Origin: Streptomyces asoensis
Lineage (GTDB): Bacteria > Actinomycetota > Actinomycetes > Streptomycetales > Streptomycetaceae
Assembly (NCBI RefSeq): GCF_013085465.1
Contig: NZ_CP049838.1
Coordinates: 7,564,001-7,628,000, forward strand
Direction of reading: 5' to 3'
Length of the DNA: 64,000 nt
Position numbers and translations under genes: made by a program. Positions 17,190 to 25,840 of this stretch are shown here, piece after piece. Within the stretch, counting starts at the first letter, position 1. Each line of letters starts with the position of its first letter. Under the pieces are notes generated by a model. It was given only the letters and a program-made list of their open reading frames with translations, searched no databases and was not told the origin of the DNA.

Positions 17190-18122
17190 ATGAAGACGAC
17201 CGAAACCCCCGCGCCTCCGCCTGCCGAGTCCGGCTCGGCTGTCCCTGTCACGAAGGTCGGCCTGCCCACCAAGAAACCGCCTACGGAGAAGAAATCGGAA
17301 GGAAGCGTTCTCAACGCCTTCTCCCACGGCATCCTGGTCATCTGGGCGATCATGGTCGTGCTGCCGTTGCTGTGGGCGGTGATGACCTCCTTCAAGGACG
17401 ACAGCTCCATCTTCGGTTCACCCTGGTCGCTGCCTGACAAGCTGCACTTCGACAACTGGTCACGGGCCTGGACCGAGGCCAACATGAGCGACTACTTCCT
17501 CAACACCATCCTGGTGGTGGGTGGTTCACTCATCGGCACGCTGGTCCTCGGCTCCATGGCGGCCTACGTCCTCGCGCGTTTCGACTTCCCCGGCAACCGT
17601 TTCATCTACTACCTCTTCATCGGCGGCATGAGCTTCCCGATCATGCTGGCGCTGGTCCCGCTGTTCTACGTCGTGAACAACATGGGCCTGCTGAACTCCA
17701 TCCACGGCCTGATCCTCGTCTACATCGCCTACTCGCTGCCGTTCACGGTGTTCTTCCTGACGGCCTTCTTCCGCACGCTGCCGACCTCGGTGGCGGAGGC
17801 GGCCTTCGTGGACGGCGCCTCGCACAGCCGTACGTTCTTCCAGATCATGGTGCCGATGGCCAAGCCGGGCCTGATCAGCGTCGGTATCTTCAACTTCCTG
17901 GGCCAGTGGAACCAGTACATGCTCCCCACGGTCCTCAACACCGACCCCGACAAACGCGTCCTCACCCAGGGACTGGTCCAACTGGCTGTCAGTCAGGGCT
18001 ACAAGGGTGACTGGTCGGGGCTCTTCGCGGGCCTCGTGATGGCGATGCTGCCGGTGCTCGCCGCGTACATCGTCTTCCAGCGGCAGGTGGTGCAGGGGCT
18101 GACCGCGGGTGCGCTGAAGTAG
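17190..18122 (+). CDS. ngcG: NgcG, sugar ABC transporter permease
   Basis: Second permease of NgcEFG, 310 residues. A long Pro/Lys-rich cytoplasmic N-terminus (about 45 residues) precedes six membrane segments; the EAA loop is present as SVAEAAFVDGASHSRTFF. It starts 2 bp after the ngcF stop. A strong hairpin 20 bp past the stop ends the operon before the rok7B7 region. Confidence 0.9.
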   Translation: MKTTETPAPPPAESGSAVPVTKVGLPTKKPPTEKKSEGSVLNAFSHGILVIWAIMVVLPLLWAVMTSFKDDSSIFGSPWSLPDKLHFDNWSRAWTEANMSDYFLNTILVVGGSLIGTLVLGSMAAYVLARFDFPGNRFIYYLFIGGMSFPIMLALVPLFYVVNNMGLLNSIHGLILVYIAYSLPFTVFFLTAFFRTLPTSVAEAAFVDGASHSRTFFQIMVPMAKPGLISVGIFNFLGQWNQYMLPTVLNTDPDKRVLTQGLVQLAVSQGYKGDWSGLFAGLVMAMLPVLAAYIVFQRQVVQGLTAGALK

Positions 18123-18142
18123 GAGCACATCCGGGCACGGCC

Positions 18143-18183
18143 GGCGCCCGCGTCGAGACGCCCTTCGGGTCTGCGCGGGCGCC
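18143..18183 (+). terminator. Terminator of ngcEFG operon
   Basis: Inverted repeat with 10-bp outer arms GGCGCCCGCG and CGCGGGCGCC and an inner AGAC/GTCT pairing. No U-tract follows, as is usual in Streptomyces. Confidence 0.6.
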
Positions 18184-18223
18184 CGCTGCACGGGACGGCC
18201 CGCGCAGGCCCGGCCGCTACCGT

Positions 18224-18293
18224 TCGCCCGCCGCCCGCCGCCCGCCGCCCGCCGCCCGCCGCCTGCCGCCTGCCGCCTGCCGCCCGCCGCCCG
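18224..18293 (+). repeat. Heptanucleotide tandem repeat (CCGCCYG)x10
   Basis: Nine exact CCGCCYG units (CCGCCCG or CCGCCTG) plus one degenerate unit at the left end. The three CCGCCTG units are adjacent, so the array has internal structure. The minus strand reads as GGG tracts separated by short linkers and could form G-quadruplexes. It is noncoding as far as can be seen. Confidence 0.85.
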
Positions 18294-18700
18294 CCGGCCT
18301 TGGCGTCGTGCATGCTCCGATTTCGGCCGTGGCCATGGCGGCGGCATGCGGGCCAACCAAAAGAAGTGGGACGAAAGCGGCTTCGCCTTCATTACCTGGC
18401 CCCCCTGCACCCACCCTCACTCCCACCGTCCCGCACGCTCCCCAGGCGCTCACCCCACCTCGCTCCCCGCCGGCACCTGTTCTCCCCCGCCCCGGCCCCG
18501 TCCGAGCCCTGGCCGCAACGCCCCGCAGCCGCTCCCACACGCCCCGCGACCCCGGCTCGGCCACCCTCCGTGTCTCTTCGCACGCATGCGGATACTGTTC
18601 AACCTCTTGACGGGAGGCGACCCGAACGGCTCAGCTTAGAGTTCACTAGTTGGACATAGACGGGGCCTCATCGAAGCGGTCCCGCGCGCAGGAGGTCGTC

Positions 18701-19900
18701 GTGGAGACTCCGGGGTCGCAGTCGTCGCTGCACCGAGCCAACCTGGAGAGAGTCGTACGCGCCGTGCGTCTGGCCGGGTCCCTCACGCAGGCGGAGATCG
18801 CCAGGACCACAGGTCTGTCCGCCGCGACCGTCTCCAACATCGTGCGCGAGCTCAAGGACGGTGGAACCGTCGAGGTGACACCCACCTCGGCCGGCGGACG
18901 AAGGGCACGCAGCGTCAGTCTGAGCGGCGACGCGGGCATCGTCATCGGGGTGGATTTCGGTCACACCCACCTGCGCGTCGCGGTGGGCAATCTGGCCCAT
19001 CAGGTCCTTGCCGAGGAGTCCGAGCCGCTGGATGTGGACGCCTCTTCGACGCAGGGCTTCGACCGGGCGGAACAGCTGGTCACCCGGCTGATCGAGGCCA
19101 CCGGGGTGGACCGTACGAAGGTCGCGGGAGTCGGTCTCGGCGTGCCCGGACCGATCGAGCTGGAGTCCGGAACGCTCGGCTCGTCCGCCATCCTGCCCGG
19201 CTGGATCGGCACCAGACCCGCCGAGGAGATGAGAGGCCGGCTCGGCGTACCCGTGCACGTGGACAACGACGCCAACCTCGGCGCCCTCGGCGAGATGGTC
19301 TGGGGCAGCGGCCGAGGCGTTCGTGATCTTGCTTACATCAAGGTCGCGAGCGGTGTCGGCGCCGGTCTGGTGATCGAGGGGAAGATCTACCGAGGTCCCG
19401 GCGGCACCGCCGGAGAAATCGGACATATTACACTTGACGAGTCCGGCCCCGTCTGCCGCTGCGGAAACCGGGGCTGCCTGGAGACGTTCGCGGCGGCGCG
19501 CTATGTGCTCCCGCTCCTCCAGTCCAGCCACGGCACGGATCTGACGATGGAAGGCGTCGTACGGCTGGCGAGGGACGGTGATCCGGGCTGCCGTCGGGTG
19601 ATCGCCGACGTCGGCCGACACATCGGCAGTGGAGTCGCCAATCTCTGCAACCTGCTGAACCCGAGCCGGGTGGTCCTGGGCGGTGATCTCGCCGAGGCCG
19701 GTGAGCTGGTGCTCGGTCCGATCAGGGAGTCCGTCGGCCGCTATGCGATCCCGAGTGCGGCGCGCCAACTTTCCGTTCTTCCGGGGGCACTTGGGGGTCG
19801 TGCGGAGGTGCTTGGAGCGCTCGCTCTCGCACTCAGCGAGATGGGCGATTCAACCCTTTTGGACGGCACGCTGACCGCAGCGACACCTGCCTTCACTTAG
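18701..19900 (+). CDS. rok7B7: ROK-family transcriptional regulator Rok7B7
   Basis: DNA-binding regulator of carbon use: in S. coelicolor Rok7B7 controls the neighbouring xylose transporter and contributes to glucose repression. The 399-residue product has an N-terminal winged helix (residues about 27-51, TQAEIARTTGLSAATVSNIVREL in outline), then a sugar-kinase-like ROK domain with DFGHTHLRV, a DNDAN motif and the zinc motif CRCGNRGC at Cys252/254/259. GTG was chosen for its AGGAGG Shine-Dalgarno at 5-nt spacing; a TTG 17 codons upstream lacks one. It sits between ngcEFG and xylFGH. Confidence 0.88.
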   Translation: METPGSQSSLHRANLERVVRAVRLAGSLTQAEIARTTGLSAATVSNIVRELKDGGTVEVTPTSAGGRRARSVSLSGDAGIVIGVDFGHTHLRVAVGNLAHQVLAEESEPLDVDASSTQGFDRAEQLVTRLIEATGVDRTKVAGVGLGVPGPIELESGTLGSSAILPGWIGTRPAEEMRGRLGVPVHVDNDANLGALGEMVWGSGRGVRDLAYIKVASGVGAGLVIEGKIYRGPGGTAGEIGHITLDESGPVCRCGNRGCLETFAAARYVLPLLQSSHGTDLTMEGVVRLARDGDPGCRRVIADVGRHIGSGVANLCNLLNPSRVVLGGDLAEAGELVLGPIRESVGRYAIPSAARQLSVLPGALGGRAEVLGALALALSEMGDSTLLDGTLTAATPAFT

Positions 19901-19929
19901 AGAACGAATGAGGCCGTTGCCATCTCGTT

Positions 19930-19941
19930 AAGTATTTACTT
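19930..19941. promoter_or_regulatory. Candidate operator AAGTA-TT-TACTT upstream of xylF
   Basis: AAGTATTTACTT is a 5+2+5 dyad in strikingly AT-rich sequence 82 bp before the xylF start. ROK regulators bind AT-rich inverted repeats, and rok7B7 lies immediately upstream. A TTGACG hexamer starts 1 bp after the dyad, so a bound regulator would cover the -35 region. Confidence 0.5.
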
Positions 19942-20022
19942 CTTGACGTCGAACTTGCGGCCGAGTTGACTTCGAGCCACCTCGGCCGCAGCGTTGCGGC
20001 CCTGTCAGGGAGGCACACCCCA

Positions 20023-21123
20023 ATGAACGCAACGATGCGTAGAGTCGTGATCGGCGCCACCGCCGTGTCCATGGCGCTTTCGATTGCCGCGTGCGGCAAG
20101 GCGGGCGACGACAAGGACAGCGACTCCGGTAGCAGCAGCTCGGGCAACAAGTCCATCGGCCTGCTGCTCCCCGACAGCGTCACCGCGCGGTACGAGAAGT
20201 TCGACAAGCCGTACTTCGACGCCAAGGTCAAGGCGCTCTGCTCCGACTGCAAGCTCGAGTACGCGAACGCCGCGGCCGACTCGGCCAAGCAGGCCCAGCA
20301 GGTCAGCAGCATGGTGACCAAGGGTGTCAAGGTCATCGTGATCTCCGCCCAGGACTCCGCCGCGATCAAGTCCTCGATCCAGTCCGCGGTGGACAAGGGC
20401 GTCAAGGTCGTCGCGTACGACCGCCTCGCCCAGGGCCCCGTCTCGGCCTACGTCTCCTTCGACAACGTCAAGGTCGGCGAGCTCCAGGGTCAGGCCCTGC
20501 TCGACTCCCTCGGCGCCAAGGCGACTCCCAAGGCGAAGGTCGTCATGATCAACGGTGACGACGCCGACCCGAACGCCGGCCAGTTCAAGGAAGGCGCGCA
20601 CAAGGCCCTCGACGGCAAGGTCGACATCGCCTACGAGCAGTCCGGCCTCTGGAAGGACACGGTCGCCGCGCAGAAGATGTCCGCGGCCATCACCCAGCTC
20701 GGTGCCAAGAACATCGCGGGCGTCTACGCCGCCAACGACGGCATGGCCGGTGGCATCGCCAACACCCTCAAGGGTGCGAAGATCAGCGGCATCCCGCTGA
20801 CCGGCCAGGACGCCGAGCTCGCGGGTATCCAGCGCATCGTCGCCGGCACCCAGTCCTCCACCGTCTACAAGGCCTTCAAGCCCGAGGCCGAGGCTGCCGC
20901 CCAGCTCGCGGTCGACCTGCTCGAGGGCAAGGACATCAAGGCCCTGGCCACCGAGACGCTGACCAGCGGCTCCGGCGACAAGGTCCCCTCGCAGCTGCTG
21001 ACCCCGGTGTCGGTCACCAAGGCCAACATCAAGGACACGGTGATCAAGGACGGTCTGTACACCGTCGCGGACATCTGCACCGCCGAGTACGCCGCCGCCT
21101 GCAAGACCGCCGGTCTCCAGTAG
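20023..21123 (+). CDS. xylF: D-xylose-binding lipoprotein XylF
   Basis: Periplasmic-binding-protein-type lipoprotein of the CUT2 xylose importer, 366 residues. The signal peptide ends with the lipobox IAAC (Cys24); the mature protein has the type I fold of XylF/RbsB with VISAQDS, VVAYDRL and VYAANDGMAGG segments characteristic of the pentose-binding group. GGGAGG precedes the ATG; the frame is open further upstream without a ribosome site. First gene of xylFGH; separated from xylG by 306 bp containing a very strong hairpin. Confidence 0.9.
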   Translation: MNATMRRVVIGATAVSMALSIAACGKAGDDKDSDSGSSSSGNKSIGLLLPDSVTARYEKFDKPYFDAKVKALCSDCKLEYANAAADSAKQAQQVSSMVTKGVKVIVISAQDSAAIKSSIQSAVDKGVKVVAYDRLAQGPVSAYVSFDNVKVGELQGQALLDSLGAKATPKAKVVMINGDDADPNAGQFKEGAHKALDGKVDIAYEQSGLWKDTVAAQKMSAAITQLGAKNIAGVYAANDGMAGGIANTLKGAKISGIPLTGQDAELAGIQRIVAGTQSSTVYKAFKPEAEAAAQLAVDLLEGKDIKALATETLTSGSGDKVPSQLLTPVSVTKANIKDTVIKDGLYTVADICTAEYAAACKTAGLQ

Positions 21124-21429
21124 CCCAGCCGGTCCACCCGTAGGCACCCGGTCCCGAGGGCCCCTCTCGAGTCGCATCTCGAGCCGGTCCTCGGGTCCCA
21201 CCGACCGCTCAGCGGTCCCGTGAGACCTGTCCGACGCCCGCCCCACTTCACACCCCGCTGCCGGGGCGGGCGTCGGACGGAACCGTTGCCAAGCGCAGCG
21301 GATTCACGCATGTTCATCTTGTAAACCTCGTGCGTCGGCATCGCGTACCCCGCGTGCCGCGCACATCCCTCCGCGCCTGTCTTTGAGCGCGGCATCCCCG
21401 CCGGTCAGGCGGCGAAGGAGATGGTTCAC
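21124..21429 (+). other. xylF-xylG intercistronic region
   Basis: A 306-bp spacer inside the operon without a gene. It contains, in order, a CCCGAGG/CCTCGGG inverted repeat, a small GACCGC/GCGGTC hairpin and a 16-bp perfect stem-loop (separate entry). Such spacers usually stabilise the upstream binding-protein transcript and reduce read-through to the ATPase and permease. Confidence 0.65.
21229..21278 (+). terminator. Intra-operon stem-loop between xylF and xylG
   Basis: Perfect 16-bp inverted repeat (GTCCGACGCCCGCCCC and GGGGCGGGCGTCGGAC) around an 18-nt loop. It is strong enough to act as a partial terminator or 3' RNA stabiliser for xylF. Confidence 0.75.
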
Positions 21430-22212
21430 GTGTCCGCTACGCCCGTGCTGGCGTTGCGCGGAGTCTCCAAGCGATTCGGTGCGGTGCAGGCACTCACCGA
21501 CGTCGAGCTGGAGGTCCACGCCGGAGAAGTGGTCGCCCTGGTGGGCGACAACGGCGCAGGAAAGTCCACCCTGGTCAAGACGATCGCGGGTGTCCACCCC
21601 ATCGATGAGGGCGTCATCGAGTGGGAGGGAAGCCCGGTCAGCATCAACCGGCCGCACGACGCCCAGGGACTCGGCGTCGCGACCGTCTACCAGGACCTCG
21701 CCCTGTGCGACAACCTCGACGTGGTCGGCAATCTCTACCTCGGACGCGAGTTGCTGCACCGAGGCGTCATCGACGAGGTGACGATGGAGAAGAACGCGCG
21801 GGAGCTGCTGTCCACGCTCTCCATCCGCATCCCGAGCGTGCGCATCCCGATCGCCAGTCTCTCCGGCGGTCAGCGCCAGGTCGTCGCCATCGCGCGCGCC
21901 CTGATCGGTGACCCGAAGGTCGTCATCCTCGACGAGCCCACCGCCGCCCTCGGCGTCGAGCAGACCGCGCAGGTCCTCGACCTGGTCGAGCGGCTGCGCG
22001 AGCGCAACCTCGGCGTCATCCTCATCAGCCACAACATGGCCGACGTCAAGGCGGTCGCGGACACCGTCGCCGTCCTGCGTCTGGGCAAGAACAACGGCTC
22101 CTTCCCCGTGAAGGACACCAGCCACGAAGAGATCATCGCCGCGATCACCGGGGCCACGGACAACGCCGTGACCCGTCGTGCGGGGCGTCGCACCGCGGAG
22201 GCGGCAAAGTGA
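21430..22212 (+). CDS. xylG: Xylose ABC transporter ATP-binding protein XylG (single-domain)
   Basis: ATPase subunit of the xylose importer, 260 residues. Walker A is GDNGAGKST (39-47); signature LSGGQRQ and Walker B VVILDEPTAALG are intact. Only one nucleotide-binding domain is present, whereas E. coli XylG has two in about 510 residues, so the transporter presumably uses a homodimer. GTG was preferred to an ATG three codons upstream because AAGGAG abuts that ATG. The stop overlaps the xylH GTG by 4 bp. Confidence 0.88.
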   Translation: MSATPVLALRGVSKRFGAVQALTDVELEVHAGEVVALVGDNGAGKSTLVKTIAGVHPIDEGVIEWEGSPVSINRPHDAQGLGVATVYQDLALCDNLDVVGNLYLGRELLHRGVIDEVTMEKNARELLSTLSIRIPSVRIPIASLSGGQRQVVAIARALIGDPKVVILDEPTAALGVEQTAQVLDLVERLRERNLGVILISHNMADVKAVADTVAVLRLGKNNGSFPVKDTSHEEIIAAITGATDNAVTRRAGRRTAEAAK

Positions 22213-23564
22213 GCGACACGTCCAAGACCGTGAAGAGCGACTCCTCGGAGCCCGGGAAGGTCGAGAAGACCGGGGGCGTCATCGAGGACCAGACCACCGT
22301 CGCCCCCGCCGACGACCCGACGGCCGCGCCGGTATCCGTCGTCGACCCGCGCCTGCTGGTGCGGGAAGAGGGCTTCAAGGGCTACATCACCGAGTTCAAG
22401 CGCAAGGTCAAGGGGGGCGAACTCGGTCAGATCCCGGTCGTCATCGGCCTGATCGTCATCTGGACGATCTTCCAGGCGAAGAACGACCTGTTCCTGAGCG
22501 CCGACAACCTCTCGAACATCAGCTACTTCATGTCGGCCACCGGCATGCTGGCCATCGGCCTGGTGTTCGTCCTGCTGCTCGGTGAGATCGACCTGTCGGT
22601 CGGTTCCGTCAGCGGTCTGGCGTCCACCCTGTTCGCCGTGTTCGTGGTGGACCACACCATGAACCCGTGGCTGTCGCTGGTCCTGACGATCCTCACCGGT
22701 GTCGGCATCGGCGCGCTGCACGGCTGGTTCTTCGCGAAGATCGGCGTACCGGCCTTCGTGGTCACCCTGGCCGGCTTCCTCGGCTGGAACGGTCTGATGC
22801 TGTGGCTGCTGGGCTCCAGCGGCACGATCAACATCCCGTCGGACTCCGGCCCGGTGCACCTGCTCGGCCAGAACTCCTTCTTCATGGACCAGGCCATCAT
22901 CGGCGCCTACCTGCTGGCCGGTCTCGCGGTCGTGCTGACCGCCGTCGGCAACTTCGGTGAGCAGCGTCGCCGCCGGGCCGCCGGTGTGCCGTTCCGGCCG
23001 ACCACGGAGATCCTGCTGCGCGTCGGTGCGCTGGCCGTCGCGTCCTTCCTGGCGGCGAGCGTGCTGAACAACGCCTCCGGTGTCTCCAACGCGCTGGTGA
23101 TCTTCCTGGCGGCGCTGGTGATCGTCGACTTCGTGCTCCGTCGCACCACGTACGGCCGTAAGGTCTTCGCGGTCGGTGGCGGCATCGAGGCGGCCCGTCG
23201 TGCCGGTATCAACGTGCCGATGGTCCGCATCACCGTGTTCGCCATCTCCGGTGGCTTCGCGGCGGTCGGCGGCATGTTCTTCGCGGGCCAGACGGCGTCC
23301 GCGACGCTGAACGCCGGTGGCGGCAACACCCTGATGCTCGCCATCGCGGCGGCCGTCATCGGTGGTACGAGCCTCTTCGGCGGCCGCGGCACTGTGTGGT
23401 CCGCGCTCCTGGGCATGCTGGTCATCCAGTCCATCCAGACCGGCCTCGACCTGCTGAACATGAACACCTCGATCCAGTACATGATCACCGGTGGTGTTCT
23501 GCTGGGCGCGGTCGTCATCGACTCCATCTCCCGCAAGAGCCAGAAGGCCGCCGGTCGAGGCTGA
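22209..23564 (+). CDS. xylH: Xylose ABC transporter permease XylH
   Basis: CUT2-family inner-membrane permease, 451 residues, with an unusually long charged cytoplasmic N-terminus (about 75 residues) before 10 or more hydrophobic segments. Family segments LVLLLGEIDLSVGS, VTLAGFLGWNG and GGTSLFGGRGTVW are evident. Start overlaps the xylG stop. A 14-bp perfect hairpin directly downstream ends the operon. Confidence 0.92.
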   Translation: MSDTSKTVKSDSSEPGKVEKTGGVIEDQTTVAPADDPTAAPVSVVDPRLLVREEGFKGYITEFKRKVKGGELGQIPVVIGLIVIWTIFQAKNDLFLSADNLSNISYFMSATGMLAIGLVFVLLLGEIDLSVGSVSGLASTLFAVFVVDHTMNPWLSLVLTILTGVGIGALHGWFFAKIGVPAFVVTLAGFLGWNGLMLWLLGSSGTINIPSDSGPVHLLGQNSFFMDQAIIGAYLLAGLAVVLTAVGNFGEQRRRRAAGVPFRPTTEILLRVGALAVASFLAASVLNNASGVSNALVIFLAALVIVDFVLRRTTYGRKVFAVGGGIEAARRAGINVPMVRITVFAISGGFAAVGGMFFAGQTASATLNAGGGNTLMLAIAAAVIGGTSLFGGRGTVWSALLGMLVIQSIQTGLDLLNMNTSIQYMITGGVLLGAVVIDSISRKSQKAAGRG

Positions 23565-23580
23565 CGCTCCAGGTGACGCC

Positions 23581-23614
23581 CTGTGCCCGGCATCCGTATC
23601 GATGCCGGGCACAG
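23581..23614 (+). terminator. Terminator of xylFGH
   Basis: Perfect 14-bp stem (CTGTGCCCGGCATC and its complement) with a 6-nt loop, 16 bp after the xylH stop. Confidence 0.85.
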
Positions 23615-23757
23615 TCGTGTCATAGGAAAGGCTCATTCTGGGTACGGCCGTTCGCGTGACCTATGACGCATGGGCCGGAGTCGATCCGCCCGGGCGGAAC
23701 ATTAGACTCGACAAGCCCGGCAACAGCTCGATCAGCTTTTACTGCAAGGAGGCACGG

Positions 23758-25683
23758 GTGCCGCTGCTGACCCGCATCAGGGGACCGCGCGATCTGGACC
23801 GGCTCAGCCTGGAAGAGCTGGACCAGCTGGCAGAGGAGATCCGGAGCTTCCTCGTCGACGCCGTCTCCAAGACCGGTGGCCACCTCGGCCCCAACCTCGG
23901 CGTGGTCGAGCTCACCATCGCTCTGCACCGGGTCTTCGAGTCGCCGAAGGACAAGGTGCTCTGGGACACGGGCCATCAGTCCTATGTGCACAAACTGCTC
24001 ACGGGCCGGCAGGACTTCTCCCGGCTGAAGATGAAGGGCGGCCTGTCCGGCTACCCCTCGCAGGCCGAGTCCGAGCACGACGTCATCGAGAACAGCCACG
24101 CCTCCACGGTGCTCGGCTGGGCCGACGGCCTCGCGAAGGCCAACCAGATCCTCGACCGCGACGACCACGTGGTCGCCGTCATCGGTGACGGCGCGCTCAC
24201 CGGCGGCATGGCCTGGGAGGCGCTGAACAACATCGCCGACGGGGACCGCCCGCTGGTCATCGTCGTCAACGACAACGAGCGCTCGTACGCGCCGACCATC
24301 GGAGGCCTGGCCAACCACCTCGCCACCCTGCGGACGACGGACGGCTACGAGCGCTTCCTCGCCCGCACCAAGGAGGTGCTGGAGCGCACCCCCGTCGTCG
24401 GCAGACCCCTCTACGAGACCCTGCACGGCGCCAAGAAGGGCCTGAAGGACTTCATCGCCCCCCAGGGCATGTTCGAGGACCTCGGCCTGAAGTACGTCGG
24501 CCCGATCGACGGCCACGACATCGAGGCCCTGGAGTCCGCGCTGGCCCGCGCCAAGCGCTTCGGCGGCCCGGTCATCGTGCACTGCCTCACCGAGAAGGGC
24601 CGCGGCTACCAGCCCGCCCTCCAGGACGAGGCCGACCGCTTCCACGCCGTCGGCAAGATCCACCCCGACACCGGGCTGCCGATCGCCACCTCCGGCGCCG
24701 ACTGGACCTCCGTGTTCGGCCAGGAGATGGTCGAGCTCGGCAAGGAGCGCGACGACATCGTCGCCATCACGGCGGCCATGCTCCAGCCCGTCGGCCTCGA
24801 CAAGTTCGCCAAGGCCTTCCCGGACCGGGTCTACGACGTCGGCATCGCCGAGCAGCACGCCGCCGTCTCCGCCGCGGGCCTGGCGGCGGGCGGGGTGCAT
24901 CCGGTGTTCGCGGTGTACGCCACATTCCTCAATCGTGCCTTCGACCAGGTCCTGATGGATGTCGCCCTCCACAAGTGCGGTGTGACTTTCGTACTGGACC
25001 GGGCCGGCGTCACCGGCACCGACGGCGCCTCCCACAACGGCATGTGGGACATGTCGATCCTCCAGGTCGTCCCGGGCCTCCGACTCGCCGCCCCGCGCGA
25101 CGCCGACCAGGTCCGCGCCCAGCTGCGCGAGGCCGTCGAGGTCGAGGACGCGCCGACCGTCGTCCGCTTCTCCAAGGGCGCCGTGGGCCCCGCCGTACCC
25201 GCCGTGGGACGCGTCGGCGGCATGGACGTGCTGCGCGAGAGCGGCACCGACACCCCGGACGTGCTGCTGGTCTCCGTCGGCGCCCTCGCCCCGATGTGCC
25301 TGGAGATCGCGACCCTCCTCGACCGGCAGGGCATCACCACCACGGTCGTCGACCCGCGCTGGGTCAAGCCCGTCGACGAGGCCATGGCCCCGCTCGCCGA
25401 GCGGCACCGCGTGGTCGTGACCGTCGAGGACAACTCCCGCGTCGGAGGCGTCGGCTCGGCCATCGCCCAGGCGCTGCGCGATGCGGGCGTAGACGTCCCG
25501 CTGCGCGACTTCGGCATCCCGCCCCGCTTCCTCGACCACGCCTCCCGCGCCGAGGTCATGGCCGAGATCGGGCTCACCGCCCCCGACATCGCCCGCCAGG
25601 TCACCGGCCTGGTCTCCAAGCTCGACGGCAAGTACGGCAGCACGGCCGCCGAGGTCGACTCCGTGGAGTCCGCGCGCGACTGA
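23758..25683 (+). CDS. dxs: 1-deoxy-D-xylulose-5-phosphate synthase
   Basis: Thiamine-diphosphate enzyme that condenses pyruvate and glyceraldehyde 3-phosphate in the first step of the MEP isoprenoid pathway. The 641 residues match the family length. Visible are the N-terminal [12 protein letters not shown] block, the ThDP motif beginning GDG at 143-145 and ending with NN, the DxxH-type GIAEQHA loop and the C-terminal [13 protein letters not shown]. The GTG was chosen for a strong AAGGAGG; the frame is open 34 codons further upstream without a ribosome site. A TAGACT hexamer at 23703-23708 may be its -10. Not obviously linked to xylose use despite its position. Confidence 0.95.
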   Translation: MPLLTRIRGPRDLDRLSLEELDQLAEEIRSFLVDAVSKTGGHLGPNLGVVELTIALHRVFESPKDKVLWDTGHQSYVHKLLTGRQDFSRLKMKGGLSGYPSQAESEHDVIENSHASTVLGWADGLAKANQILDRDDHVVAVIGDGALTGGMAWEALNNIADGDRPLVIVVNDNERSYAPTIGGLANHLATLRTTDGYERFLARTKEVLERTPVVGRPLYETLHGAKKGLKDFIAPQGMFEDLGLKYVGPIDGHDIEALESALARAKRFGGPVIVHCLTEKGRGYQPALQDEADRFHAVGKIHPDTGLPIATSGADWTSVFGQEMVELGKERDDIVAITAAMLQPVGLDKFAKAFPDRVYDVGIAEQHAAVSAAGLAAGGVHPVFAVYATFLNRAFDQVLMDVALHKCGVTFVLDRAGVTGTDGASHNGMWDMSILQVVPGLRLAAPRDADQVRAQLREAVEVEDAPTVVRFSKGAVGPAVPAVGRVGGMDVLRESGTDTPDVLLVSVGALAPMCLEIATLLDRQGITTTVVDPRWVKPVDEAMAPLAERHRVVVTVEDNSRVGGVGSAIAQALRDAGVDVPLRDFGIPPRFLDHASRAEVMAEIGLTAPDIARQVTGLVSKLDGKYGSTAAEVDSVESARD

Positions 25684-25713
25684 CGCCGTCGCGGGCCGAC
25701 CGATACGCCCGGA

Positions 25714-25755
25714 TGGGCCGGTTTCACCACTGTGAAGAGTGGTGAAACCGGCCCA
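25714..25755 (+). terminator. Terminator of dxs
   Basis: Perfect 18-bp stem (TGGGCCGGTTTCACCACT and its complement) with loop GTGAAG, 30 bp after the dxs stop. Confidence 0.85.
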
Positions 25756-25840
25756 TTCGCGTTAACTCGCCCGCGCCGGGGCATACGCTCTACGCCCCCT
25801 CTCGATCATGTCGAGGACGACACAGCGTGGGAGGTACCCC

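Larger units (their letters stand above)
18123..18700. other. Intergenic region ngcG-rok7B7
   Basis: A 578-bp stretch without a convincing gene. It contains the ngcG terminator, a heptamer tandem repeat, and then about 400 bp of C-rich DNA whose short open frames are proline/arginine-rich and lack ribosome sites. A TTGACG hexamer at 18607-18612 could be part of the rok7B7 promoter, but no -10 at good spacing is visible. The 50 bp before the chosen rok7B7 start is open in frame from a TTG, so a slightly longer protein cannot be excluded. Confidence 0.5.

Noticed and set aside
18217..18610. Short open frames on both strands after the heptamer repeat
   Set aside because: Pro/Arg/Gly-rich products, no ribosome sites and partial origin from the tandem repeat itself.
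20005..21246. 413-codon minus-strand frame opposite xylF
   Set aside because: Asp/Gly/Leu/Val-rich mirror translation with no domain and no ribosome site; xylF on the other strand is unmistakable.
23703..23708. TAGACT as dxs promoter -10
   Set aside because: The hexamer is good but no -35 of reasonable quality lies 16-18 bp upstream, so it was not listed as a promoter feature.
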